Assembly (NCBI GenBank): GCA_020148085.1
Contig: JAHCRD010000001.1
Coordinates: 1 to 31,926 of the forward strand
Source: Patescibacteria group bacterium
GTDB lineage: Bacteria > Patescibacteriota > Minisyncoccia > Minisyncoccales > CG1-02-41-26
Length of the DNA: 31,926 bases
Reading direction: 5' to 3'
Shown: one piece after another, positions 7,282-14,083 of the stretch
Position numbering within the stretch: the stretch's first letter is position 1
Layout of the letters: every line of letters starts with the position of its first letter
The notes under the pieces: generated by a model
Seen by the model: only the letters and a program-made list of their open reading frames with translations
What the model was told of the DNA's origin: nothing
Database searches by the model: none
Made by a program: the position numbers and the translations under genes

Positions 7282-9041
7282 TGGAGCTAAAAAATAAAAT
7301 TAAAAAAGAGCTTGGAGAGTCGGAAATAATTAACTCGGCCTTTAGTATCCTCAGCAAAGAAACTTCAGAGAGCGATTTTCTCTTTTCGCATTCTTTGAGA
7401 ACTGCTTTAATATTGAAAAAAATGGGATCTGACGAGGAAACGATTGTTGCTGGAATGCTACACCATGTTCCAAAATCTTCTTTATCTTTAGTGAAAGCAC
7501 CTGAAGAGACAAAGTACGAAATTTTAAGAATGATAAGAAAAAACAAACAACTGAGAACAATTTTCTCTTCCAAAAAAACTTCTAAACCAAAGTCAATCAA
7601 GAAATGGCAGAAAATCTTTTTGGATGTTCAGGCAGAAAATTTAAGGAGAATGATTTTTGTAATAACCAAAGATCTACGGCCAATTTTTGTTATGTTAGCA
7701 GGTAGATTAGATGAGATGAGGAACCTACAAAATTTCCCTAAAGAATACCAGCAAAAAGAATATCAACGAAGAAAAAGTGTAGAGGCACTAGAAATACTGG
7801 CTCCGTTAGCTTATGGAATTGGGATGTGGGAAGTAAAAGGCGAGCTTGAAGATTTGGCTTTCCCCTATCTTTACCAAAAAGAATATAAATGGTTGCTCCA
7901 GAAGGTGAAAGAAAAATATTCTGAAAGAGAAAAACATCTTGAAAGAGTAAAACCCCACTTATTAAAAATGTTAACTGGAAAAGGAATTACCATTTTGGAT
8001 ATTTATGCAAGAGCAAAACATTACTTCTCTTTGTATCAGAAACTTTTGAGGCATAATATGGACATTGAGAAAATCTATGATTTAGTTGCTCTAAGTATAG
8101 TTGTTCCTGATATTGAAAGTTGCTATCGAGCTTTAGGGACAATCCACAACACTTGGCCTCCGTTGCTGGGCAGAATTAAAGATTATATTTCATCGCCTAA
8201 GCCAAATGGTTATAGAGCTTTGCACACAACCGTCCGCTCTCAAGGAAATAAAATTATAGAAATCCAAATTAAAACTCCAGAGATGCACAAAGAAGCAAGA
8301 TATGGTGCTGCTGCTCATCTGAGCTATAAAGAAAAAGTTTCTAAGAGAACTTACAAACACCAATTTTATTGGTTGGACCAATTGAGGAAGTGGAAAGAAG
8401 AACTTAAAGATACTAAAAAGATATCAGAACATCTAAAATCTGAAATGTTCCGAGATCGGGTTTTTGTTTTTACCCCAAAAGGAGATGTGATTGATTTACC
8501 AAGAGGCGCAACCTCTGTTGACTTTGCTTATGCTGTCCATTCAGAAATCGGCGACCATACCGAAGCAGCAAAAATTAATGGAAAAATTGTTCCTCTAAAT
8601 CAAGTTTTGGAAAATGGCCAAACCGTTGAAATTTCAACTGATAAAAACAAAACTCCTTCTTCTGACTGGTTAAGATTTATCAAAACCCCAAAAGCCCGTT
8701 CTAAAATTAAAAGCTTTTTAGAAGCTGCTTATGGAATCTCTCCAGAAAAACCTCGGAGAACCATCTTGCGAGAAAAAGTTTCTATTATTAAAAAAATTCT
8801 ACCGATTAAAAGAAAGCGAAAGCCCCAAGTTCTGGTGGCTGGAGAATCTGGGATTTCAATAAAATTGAGTAAATGCTGTAAGCCCGAAGCGGGAGATCAA
8901 ATTTCAGCTTTTATCACCAAGGGGGAAGGGGCTTCTTTACACAAAATTGATTGCCAGAACTTAAAAGAACTCAAAGAAAAATGGCCCCAAAAAATTGTTA
9001 AAGCCACTTGGAGTTCGGAAGAATCAAAGAAATTGAAATAA
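7278..9041 (+). CDS. relA: Rel/SpoT-homologue (p)ppGpp synthetase with degenerate hydrolase domain
   Basis: 587 residues. N-terminal HD-type region: the expected HD pair reads HH (LHHVPKSS, H62-H63) and the usual LADRLHNMRT reads LAGRLDEMRN, so ppGpp hydrolysis is probably lost. The synthetase domain looks intact: YDLVALSIVV, RIKDYISSPKPNGYRALHTT (R299, K301, D302) and IEIQIKTPEMH. RxKD rather than the RelA-type ExDD places it with the Rel-type synthetases. Then a TGS domain (VFVFTPKGDVIDLPRGATSVDFAY) and a zinc-finger-like segment (LSKCCKPEAGD...HKIDC). The C-terminal ACT domain is missing. The start overlaps the topA stop by 4 nt. Expected role: making the stringent-response alarmone on ribosomes. 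A separate hydrolase would be needed elsewhere in the genome (inference). Confidence 0.93.
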   Translation: MMELKNKIKKELGESEIINSAFSILSKETSESDFLFSHSLRTALILKKMGSDEETIVAGMLHHVPKSSLSLVKAPEETKYEILRMIRKNKQLRTIFSSKKTSKPKSIKKWQKIFLDVQAENLRRMIFVITKDLRPIFVMLAGRLDEMRNLQNFPKEYQQKEYQRRKSVEALEILAPLAYGIGMWEVKGELEDLAFPYLYQKEYKWLLQKVKEKYSEREKHLERVKPHLLKMLTGKGITILDIYARAKHYFSLYQKLLRHNMDIEKIYDLVALSIVVPDIESCYRALGTIHNTWPPLLGRIKDYISSPKPNGYRALHTTVRSQGNKIIEIQIKTPEMHKEARYGAAAHLSYKEKVSKRTYKHQFYWLDQLRKWKEELKDTKKISEHLKSEMFRDRVFVFTPKGDVIDLPRGATSVDFAYAVHSEIGDHTEAAKINGKIVPLNQVLENGQTVEISTDKNKTPSSDWLRFIKTPKARSKIKSFLEAAYGISPEKPRRTILREKVSIIKKILPIKRKRKPQVLVAGESGISIKLSKCCKPEAGDQISAFITKGEGASLHKIDCQNLKELKEKWPQKIVKATWSSEESKKLK

Positions 9042-9060
9042 ACAAAATTCGTGATAAAAT
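9033..9060 (+). promoter_or_regulatory. Promoter of tRNA-Leu: TTGAAA-16-TAAAAT with extended -10
   Basis: TTGAAA (9033-9038), 16 nt, then TGATAAAAT with the hexamer at 9055-9060. The start would fall near 9067, six bases before the mature tRNA. The -35 box lies in the last codons of rel. Confidence 0.6.
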
Positions 9061-9072
9061 ATAGGGTTTAGA

Positions 9073-9156
9073 GCCGGAGTGCTGAAATTGGAAAACAGGG
9101 TGGACTCAAAATCCACTGTCCGTAAGGACTTGAGGGTTCGAGTCCCTCCTCCGGCA
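9073..9156 (+). tRNA. tRNA-Leu (CAA)
   Basis: 84 nt. The 7-bp acceptor stem GCCGGAG/CTCCGGC (9073-9079 with 9149-9155) is followed by discriminator A at 9156. The anticodon stem GTGGA/TCCAC encloses loop CTCAAAA, giving anticodon CAA (reads UUG). A long variable arm with its own stem (GTCC/GGAC) marks a class II tRNA, and the T arm is GAGGG-TTCGAGT-CCCTC. The 3' CCA is not encoded. Confidence 0.95.
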
Positions 9157-9162
9157 CAACAA

Positions 9163-9199
9163 AAAACTCCGCTACGAGATAGTTCGACAGCGGAGTTTT
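9163..9199. terminator. Bidirectional intrinsic terminator between tRNA-Leu and the PAP2 gene
   Basis: Arms 9163-9173 and 9189-9199 are perfectly complementary (11 bp, AAAACTCCGCT) around a 15-nt loop. T-rich tails follow on both strands, so it can end the tRNA transcript (+) and the long iorA-to-PAP2 run (-). Confidence 0.85.
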
Positions 9200-9213
9200 G
9201 CTTTAAAAGAATA

Positions 9214-9744
9214 TTACTTTCTAAAAATTTTATGGATGAGCCAAGCGGAGAAAATGCCAACTAATGCTCCCCCTAAAATGTCAGAGGGCCAATGGAGACC
9301 AGAGAAAACTCGGCTAATAGCAATTAAAAAACTGGCAATGAAAAATAAAATGCCAGCCCCCCACCAAAATTTTGGTAGGGGGTAAACTTTTTTGTAACAA
9401 AGGAAAAAAGCCATACTTAAGGCAAAGAAAAAGGCAGCGTGGCCTGAAGGAAAAGAACCAGTTAAACGGTGAGGTAAAAGTAAATTAACTTCTGCTCCAA
9501 CAAATGGTCTAGTTCGTGGCCAAAGCCAGCGAATAATTTCAGTAATAATAAATCTTGCTAAAACTGCCGAAACAAAAGCAGTAACTACCATTTTCCAATA
9601 TTTTTTAAAGTTTTTAATTAAAAACAAAATTAAAATTCCAATCAAAACCCAGCCAAGATATTTAGCAAAAAAAATAGCAATTACATCAAGCCAAAGATAT
9701 TTTAGAGCAAAATTGTTTAGATATTGAAAAATTACAAAATCCAT
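9214..9744 (-). CDS. PAP2-family membrane phosphatase, undecaprenyl-diphosphatase (BcrC)-like
   Basis: 176 residues with five to six membrane helices. The three PAP2 motifs are complete: R-x6-RP (R72...R79-P80), PSGH (99-102) and SR-x5-H-x3-D (S144-R145, H151, D155). These residues form the phosphohydrolase active site, with H151 as the likely nucleophile. Size and arrangement fit a BcrC-type undecaprenyl-diphosphate phosphatase that recycles the cell-wall lipid carrier; a phosphatidylglycerophosphate phosphatase is the alternative. The ATG overlaps the end of the purN-like gene by 13 nt; a weak SD (AGGAAG) precedes it inside that gene. It is the last gene before the bidirectional terminator at 9163-9199. 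Confidence 0.85.
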   Translation of the reverse strand: MDFVIFQYLNNFALKYLWLDVIAIFFAKYLGWVLIGILILFLIKNFKKYWKMVVTAFVSAVLARFIITEIIRWLWPRTRPFVGAEVNLLLPHRLTGSFPSGHAAFFFALSMAFFLCYKKVYPLPKFWWGAGILFFIASFLIAISRVFSGLHWPSDILGGALVGIFSAWLIHKIFRK

Positions 9745-10346
9745 ACTTTTCTTCCTTCAACTTTTATTTTATTTCTGGCAAATAATTTTATTGCTTTGCA
9801 CAATATTTTTTCTTCTTTTTTATGAATTTTCTTTTGTAATGTCTCTGAAGTATCATTTGGTTTTATTTCAACTGCTTCTTGGAAAATTATGGGACCTGTA
9901 TCCACTCCTTCGTCAACAAAATGTAAGGTGCAACCAGTGATTTTTACTCCATAATCTAAAGCTTGTTTTTCAGAATCAAGACCTGGGAAAGCTGGGCACA
10001 AAGAAGGGTGAATATTTATAACTTTGTTGGGGAACTGGCTCAAAAAGTTTTTGTCCATCACCAAATCCCAACCAGCCATCACTATTAAATCAATTTTTCT
10101 TTCTTTCAAAATTCGAGCAAGCTCTCGATTATAATCCTCTCGACTCTTTCCTTGGTTCTGCCAATCAGAAAATCGGAAATAAAAAGCTTCAATCCCCCAT
10201 TTTTTTGCTTTCTCTATTCCAGGGGATTCTTTTTTATGACTGACAACTAAAGCTAAATTAACCAAGGGGTCTTTTTTGCAACATTTATAAATAGCTGGTA
10301 ATCTTCCTCCTCTACCAATTAAAACTGCTAATCTAATTTTTTTCAT
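9732..10346 (-). CDS. purN: PurN-like formyltransferase (phosphoribosylglycinamide formyltransferase)
   Basis: 204 residues, the usual PurN length. The formyl-transfer residues are present: N111 and H113 in VINIHPSL, and D149 in DEGVDTGP, with LHFVDEG and the C-terminal helix matching the family. Family role: transfer of the formyl group of 10-formyl-THF to GAR in purine synthesis. The N-terminal phosphate-binding loop reads GRGGRLPAI instead of the usual GSGSNLQAI, so the acceptor may not be GAR. No other purine gene is nearby; the neighbours are tsaC (4-nt overlap) and PAP2 (13-nt overlap). A sugar or other formyltransferase is a possible alternative. Confidence 0.75.
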   Translation of the reverse strand: MKKIRLAVLIGRGGRLPAIYKCCKKDPLVNLALVVSHKKESPGIEKAKKWGIEAFYFRFSDWQNQGKSREDYNRELARILKERKIDLIVMAGWDLVMDKNFLSQFPNKVINIHPSLCPAFPGLDSEKQALDYGVKITGCTLHFVDEGVDTGPIIFQEAVEIKPNDTSETLQKKIHKKEEKILCKAIKLFARNKIKVEGRKVWIL

Positions 10347-10933
10347 TTTCTCAGAATTTTTGGTTTTGAACCGGTTAAATCAATTACTTTTGAAGGCCTT
10401 GATGGTTTCAAATTTCCAACATTTAAAATTAAGTCCGGCTGGAATTTTTTATCCTGAAATTGTTTAATTACATTTTTTATTTTTGTTGAAGCAGGAAAAC
10501 CTGAAATATTAGCGGAGGTGCCTGTTAAAGGCCGACTAATAATTAATAATAATTGATTAATAAGTTTATAATCAGGAATCCTTAAACCAATCGTTTTTTT
10601 ATCTCCAAAAAGAATTTCTGGCAAGCCACAATTTTTTCTCTGTCTCAATACCACTGTCACTTTTCCTGGCCAAACTTTTTCCAAGAATTCTTCCTGGGTT
10701 TTGGAAATTTCAGCTATTTTTTTTGCCATTTCAATATCTCTAATAAAAATTGGAATTGGTTTCTTCCCTAATCGCTTTTTTATTTTTATAAGTTTTTTAA
10801 CTGCTTTTTGGTTTGTAGTATCACAAATTAATCCATAAACTGTGTCGGTTGGACAGACCAAAACTTTACCCTTCAAAATTAAAGCGGCCGCCTTCTCAAC
10901 AGCATTCTTGGAATTAATCTTTAAAATTTCCAT
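10343..10933 (-). CDS. tsaC: Threonylcarbamoyl-AMP synthase (TsaC/YrdC/Sua5 family)
   Basis: 196 residues. The YrdC fold signatures are VCPTDTVYGL (about 26-35), the basic segment KIKKRLGKKPIPIFI (50-64), VWPGKVTVVL, IGLRIPD, and TGTSANISG. It makes threonylcarbamoyl-AMP from threonine, bicarbonate and ATP, the first step of the universal t6A37 modification of ANN-decoding tRNAs. It lacks the extra C-terminal Sua5 domain, so it is the short TsaC type. The start codon shares one base with the stop of the preceding nucleotidyltransferase (TAATG) and the stop overlaps the purN-like start by 4 nt, so translation is likely coupled through this run. Confidence 0.92.
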   Translation of the reverse strand: MEILKINSKNAVEKAAALILKGKVLVCPTDTVYGLICDTTNQKAVKKLIKIKKRLGKKPIPIFIRDIEMAKKIAEISKTQEEFLEKVWPGKVTVVLRQRKNCGLPEILFGDKKTIGLRIPDYKLINQLLLIISRPLTGTSANISGFPASTKIKNVIKQFQDKKFQPDLILNVGNLKPSRPSKVIDLTGSKPKILRK

Positions 10934-11655
10934 TATCGAAAATTTTTTGAACTTTTTAAAAATTGAGAAAGTTTTATAATATCGGCTGGGTTACCAAAGT
11001 CCAACCAGTAATCTTCAATTTCTTTTACTTTTACTTTTTTTTCGTTAGCTAAAAGATTGATAGCATCGGTGAGTTCGTATTCCCCTCTGGGAGAAAGAGA
11101 AATTTGAGAAAGCTTTTCAAAAATTTCAGGAGTAAACTTATACAATCCAGTATTTATTAAATTACCAACAAATTGTTTTGGTTTTTCTACAATTTTTTTC
11201 AAAAATCCATTTTCTACTTGAAGCACTCCATATTTTTCTGGATGTTCATGAAAGAACCCAGCTATCCAGTTATAATCATCCTCAATATTAAAATTCTTAA
11301 GGTCTTTTATTGAGTAAAGATTGTCACCGTAAATAGATAAGAAATTTTCTCTACCAACAATATCTTTTAGACATTTCAAAGGACAAGCGGTGCCATATTC
11401 TTCTTTCCCTAAAATCTCAAATTGATTAACAACCTTAGCTTGATAATTATATTTTCTTAAAAATTCCCTCATCATCTTCTCTTTATAACCAACTACCAGA
11501 ATTAGCTCTTTGTAACCTGCCTTCAAGAGATTATCTAAAAGATAAGCCAGGAAAGGCTTTTTTTGAATGTTAATAAGATGCTTTGATTTACTTTTAGTTA
11601 GATGGAGCATTCGAGTGCCCCGACCCGCAGCCGCAATGACTACTTTTTTAATCAT
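10933..11655 (-). CDS. Nucleotidyltransferase (sugar-1-phosphate NTP transferase type)
   Basis: 240 residues with the nucleotide-binding loop AAGRGTRM (9-16), then SKSKHLINIQKKPFLAYLL, the region of the catalytic lysine of RmlA/GalU-like enzymes. IYGDNLY (about 108-114) supplies the metal-binding aspartate. GFFHEHPEKYGVLQVE, IVEKPKQF, NTGLYKF and GEYELTDAI follow in the family order. These enzymes make NDP-sugars from NTP and a sugar-1-phosphate; the specific sugar cannot be read from the sequence. It overlaps the end of iorB by 8 nt and tsaC by 1 nt. It probably supplies surface polysaccharide synthesis, which would fit with the PAP2 gene at the end of the run (inference). Confidence 0.85.
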   Translation of the reverse strand: MIKKVVIAAAGRGTRMLHLTKSKSKHLINIQKKPFLAYLLDNLLKAGYKELILVVGYKEKMMREFLRKYNYQAKVVNQFEILGKEEYGTACPLKCLKDIVGRENFLSIYGDNLYSIKDLKNFNIEDDYNWIAGFFHEHPEKYGVLQVENGFLKKIVEKPKQFVGNLINTGLYKFTPEIFEKLSQISLSPRGEYELTDAINLLANEKKVKVKEIEDYWLDFGNPADIIKLSQFLKSSKNFR

Positions 11656-12232
11656 GGCTTTTTGCTAAAGAAAAAGCTTTTTCGTTTAATTCAAGATATT
11701 TTTTAGGAATAACCCTTTTAATTGCTTTTAAAATTGAAGCGGGAGTTAAGGGAACCAATTTTTTGAAAGAAGCATATCCCAAGAGAAAAACCCCAGCCAA
11801 AACTTCGTTGCCTAATTCCTCTTTGGCAATTTTTGAGGCAGGAATAAAAATTACTTTTTTAGAAAATTTCTTTAATTCTTTTTGGATTTTTGAAATGGAG
11901 GAAACCTTTTTAACTCCAAAAATTGGTTTTATAAAGTCGTTTACTAAAAACACTGTTTGTTTTTTTGAACCATAATAACAAGCTCTCAAGGCCTCTTGAG
12001 CTTCCAGGGAAATTATTAAATCTGCCCCAGTTTGTTTAACTAAGGGAGAGTGAACTTTTTTGCCAAATCGAACGTGGGTCTCAACCGAGCCACCTCTTTG
12101 GCTGAGCCCATGAAGTTCTGAGGTTTTAACATCAAGTTTCTCAATCAAAGCCGCCTCGGCTAAAATCCGAGTCAAAGTGATTATCCCCTGTCCCCCAACT
12201 CCAGCAAGAATAATATTAAAATCTTTTTTCAT
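11648..12232 (-). CDS. iorB: Indolepyruvate ferredoxin oxidoreductase, beta subunit (IorB)
   Basis: 194 residues with the pyruvate-ferredoxin oxidoreductase gamma-domain pattern. GVGGQGI (11-17) is near the N-terminus, then SELHGLSQRGGSVETHVRFG (38-57), with HSPLVKQTGADLIISLEAQEALR following closely. Together with IorA it oxidises aryl or related 2-oxo acids to acyl-CoA with ferredoxin as electron acceptor. Its partner iorA lies 1.85 kb upstream, separated by three membrane-protein genes, whereas the two genes are usually adjacent. A near copy of its first seven codons lies at 12951-12971. It begins 5 nt after the 237-aa anchored protein and overlaps the nucleotidyltransferase by 8 nt. No SD. 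Confidence 0.93.
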   Translation of the reverse strand: MKKDFNIILAGVGGQGIITLTRILAEAALIEKLDVKTSELHGLSQRGGSVETHVRFGKKVHSPLVKQTGADLIISLEAQEALRACYYGSKKQTVFLVNDFIKPIFGVKKVSSISKIQKELKKFSKKVIFIPASKIAKEELGNEVLAGVFLLGYASFKKLVPLTPASILKAIKRVIPKKYLELNEKAFSLAKSHD

Positions 12233-12237
12233 AAAAA

Positions 12238-12951
12238 TTATTCGATAAATTTAAAAGTAGAAAGTATTTGGTTGAATAATTCATTCGAATATTCACAGGT
12301 AGGACCAGTTCTATTTAGTTCATAAAGTTTTGAATTTTTTAGAAAAATTATGGTCTCCGGACATCCACCCATAGAGATCGGGTCAAAAAATCTTAAGGCG
12401 TCGGTGTTGTTTACTATTAATTCCGAATATTTAGGAACCGATTCTTTTGGTCTATCTCGAAATTTTTCCTCAAAGTATTTGTGAATAGAATTAAATGGAG
12501 TATCTAAAATATTAATTGTGAAAACTACTAATCCCTCTGGATAAAGTATGTCGCTTTTAGTAATATCGGTAAATAAGATAGAAGTTTCTGTGGCTTTAAC
12601 TTCCCACTCTTTAGGATACTTCACCTCAAACCCATACTCCTCATTCCGATAAGTTTTCCAATCAGTGGTTTCATCAATCGGAGGCGCCGATTGGCACTGC
12701 CCATTTACACAAATACATCTCTCTGGTGGAGCACAAAAGCATTCACCTCCAGAACCTGTTGGTAAATAATCTTTATTATAACAACCACAATTGCACCAAC
12801 CCATTTCTCCAAACGGTACACAGTCTGAGTCTTCAGTACAGGCTTTACTCACTCTACCTTCCAATCCTCTGGTTTGCCACCACAAATATCCAAGAATTAC
12901 ACCAGCCGCAACAACTACAATTAAAAGAATTATTAAAAGTTTTTTGGTCAT
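12238..12951 (-). CDS. Membrane-anchored protein with ten-cysteine module and PsbP-like domain
   Basis: 237 residues. A signal-anchor helix (about 5-25, ending WW) is nearly identical to that of the gene at 13028. Next comes a compact segment, 38-86, with ten cysteines (C38, 44, 53, 55, 57, 71, 73, 79, 81, 86), probably disulphide-bonded outside the cell. From about residue 97 (DWKTYRNEEYGFEVKYPKEW) to the end it has the 'YGFxxxYPxxW' start and 'STFKF' end of PsbP-like small domains seen on many CPR surface proteins. Function unknown. Its ATG follows directly on seven codons of an iorB-like start, and the true iorB begins 5 nt after its stop, so the gene is flanked by two copies of the iorB 5' end. 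A weak AAGGA precedes the start. Confidence 0.7.
   Translation of the reverse strand: MTKKLLIILLIVVVAAGVILGYLWWQTRGLEGRVSKACTEDSDCVPFGEMGWCNCGCYNKDYLPTGSGGECFCAPPERCICVNGQCQSAPPIDETTDWKTYRNEEYGFEVKYPKEWEVKATETSILFTDITKSDILYPEGLVVFTINILDTPFNSIHKYFEEKFRDRPKESVPKYSELIVNNTDALRFFDPISMGGCPETIIFLKNSKLYELNRTGPTCEYSNELFNQILSTFKFIE
12876..12951 (-). repeat. Leader repeat copy 1 (5' end of the 237-aa gene)
   Basis: 76 bp encoding MTKKLLIILLIVVVAAG and onward; 68 of 76 bases are identical to 13624-13699 by manual alignment. The copies are 748 bp apart in direct orientation. Confidence 0.9.
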
Positions 12952-13027
12952 ATATTAAATTCCTTTTTCATAAATTTTATTTAATGAAAATACATGGTCT
13001 TCGGGCGATGATTACTGAAACTTCTTT
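12951..13027 (-). pseudogene. Fossil iorA-3'/iorB-5' junction
   Basis: On the minus strand, right after the stop of the 223-aa gene, the bases 13027-12977 read KEVSVIIARRPCIFIK and TAA, matching the iorA C-terminus (VSVIIARRPCVFVKK, stop). Bases 12996-13018 are identical to 14106-14128 in iorA. After a 5-nt gap, 12971-12951 reads MKKEFNI, matching the iorB start MKKDFNI. So one intact iorA|iorB boundary is preserved in miniature, 17 plus 7 codons, between two unrelated genes. The copies differ by conservative or synonymous changes (V to I twice, D to E), so the duplication is not brand new. It cannot encode a functional subunit. Confidence 0.85.
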
Positions 13028-13699
13028 CTACTTCACCGCGTATCGGTCAATAAGCCGAATCATAATATCCTCACTTGCTTCCTTTAATCCAACTGCATAG
13101 ATGATAAAGTTATTAGACTGAATAACATATTGCTGAAATTGCTCTGGCTTAATTGGTCCCAGCTCTTCCCTTATTGATGAAGGTATACCAACCTTAGTTT
13201 TTAATTTAACACCTTCTAAGATAGATACTTCAAACTTTTGATTAAAAATTATTTTACTGTAGTCTCTTTGAGCGAATTCAGGCTTTTCATATTTAAGTAC
13301 GTGAAAAAATAATATAAAAGGTGCTCCTTCGCTAGTTTTGAGTACTTCTACCCCATTTCTTTTGATGTAATTCACCCATATTCCCACAGCATATTTAATA
13401 ATTCCCTTGCCTGATGAGGAAATCTCAAGATAGCGCTCCCAAAATTCCTGTAAGAAGAGAGGATCTTCCTCTTTGCTTATTGACTCGAAATAGCGTGGTA
13501 AAAGTATAATGTTCTCTACAACCTCCTTAGGATCTAATGAAGAGGGAATTATTACTCGTTTTGTTGGTTCTGGTTTAGTCTGTTCTTCAATCTGTTTTTC
13601 CATCTCTCCTTCTCCGCTTCTCTGCCACCAGAAAAAGCCAAGGATTGCACCAGCCGCAACAACTACGATTAGAAGAATTGTTAAAAGTTTTTTGGTCAT
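13028..13699 (-). CDS. Membrane-anchored protein of unknown function
   Basis: 223 residues. The N-terminal helix (about 5-25) is followed by a charged, Glu/Lys/Pro-rich linker (26-48) and a folded domain of about 170 residues with mixed helices and strands and no motif I recognise. There is no lipobox cysteine after the helix, so it is an anchored protein rather than a lipoprotein. The first 76 bp are about 89% identical to those of the 237-aa gene downstream, while the rest of the two proteins is unrelated: a shared leader on different cargo. It lies between the 115-aa membrane protein and the iorA/iorB fossil junction. No SD. Real-gene status rests on length, operon position and the shared leader. 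Confidence 0.65.
   Translation of the reverse strand: MTKKLLTILLIVVVAAGAILGFFWWQRSGEGEMEKQIEEQTKPEPTKRVIIPSSLDPKEVVENIILLPRYFESISKEEDPLFLQEFWERYLEISSSGKGIIKYAVGIWVNYIKRNGVEVLKTSEGAPFILFFHVLKYEKPEFAQRDYSKIIFNQKFEVSILEGVKLKTKVGIPSSIREELGPIKPEQFQQYVIQSNNFIIYAVGLKEASEDIMIRLIDRYAVK
13624..13699 (-). repeat. Leader repeat copy 2 (5' end of the 223-aa gene)
   Basis: Direct repeat of 12876-12951 (68 of 76 identical), encoding the signal-anchor helix and its WWQ end. Similarity stops at the beginning of the exported domain. Confidence 0.9.
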
Positions 13700-13729
13700 A
13701 GGATTTTATTTAATTATGTTTGACCTTCA

Positions 13730-14077
13730 TCATAATTTTTTCTTTTTCTTCCTCATTTCTATTTCTCGAGAGATAAAACATGCTAAATAATACCAATAAA
13801 TTAAAATAATAATTAGTAATATACACCAGAAAAAAGGAGTTAATGGAAAATAGAGAAAAAAGGCAAGATTAAAAAAGAGAAGGAAAGAGACTATAAAATA
13901 AGGCAGGCATAGTATAAAAATAACTAAAGCTAAAAGAATCCCTTCAGGGCTTACTTCATGTAATACCTCTGTTCCTTTAGTTCTTAGATAAAAAAGCGTA
14001 ATTAGCCCGATCAAAAAGATGATAAGAAATATTATGAGTTTTATTTTTGTGGGTTTGAGAAATAGTTTAAGACCCAT
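13730..14077 (-). CDS. Small three-helix membrane protein (KPTK-type)
   Basis: 115 residues. A short amphipathic start (MGLKLFLKPTKIK) leads into three hydrophobic helices (about 13-31, 47-75, 80-101) and a very basic tail ending in a run of lysines. Small membrane proteins that start with a similar 'F-KPTK-x-K-hydrophobic' segment are, as far as I recall, common in Parcubacteria; their role is unknown. It starts 6 nt after the iorA stop with AAAGGG just before the ATG and is followed by the anchored 223-aa gene. With that gene it forms the block between real iorA and the fossil iorA 3' end. Confidence 0.6.
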   Translation of the reverse strand: MGLKLFLKPTKIKLIIFLIIFLIGLITLFYLRTKGTEVLHEVSPEGILLALVIFILCLPYFIVSFLLFFNLAFFLYFPLTPFFWCILLIIILIYWYYLACFISREIEMRKKKKKL

Positions 14078-14083
14078 ATCCCT

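Noticed and set aside
9024..9264. Open frames on both strands across 9024-9264
   Set aside because: They cover the tRNA-Leu and the bidirectional terminator and have no SD or protein-like sequence.
12726..13100. 124-codon plus-strand frame over the fossil junction
   Set aside because: It crosses two minus-strand genes and the scar and has no SD; the sense reading of the scar matches iorA and iorB on the minus strand.
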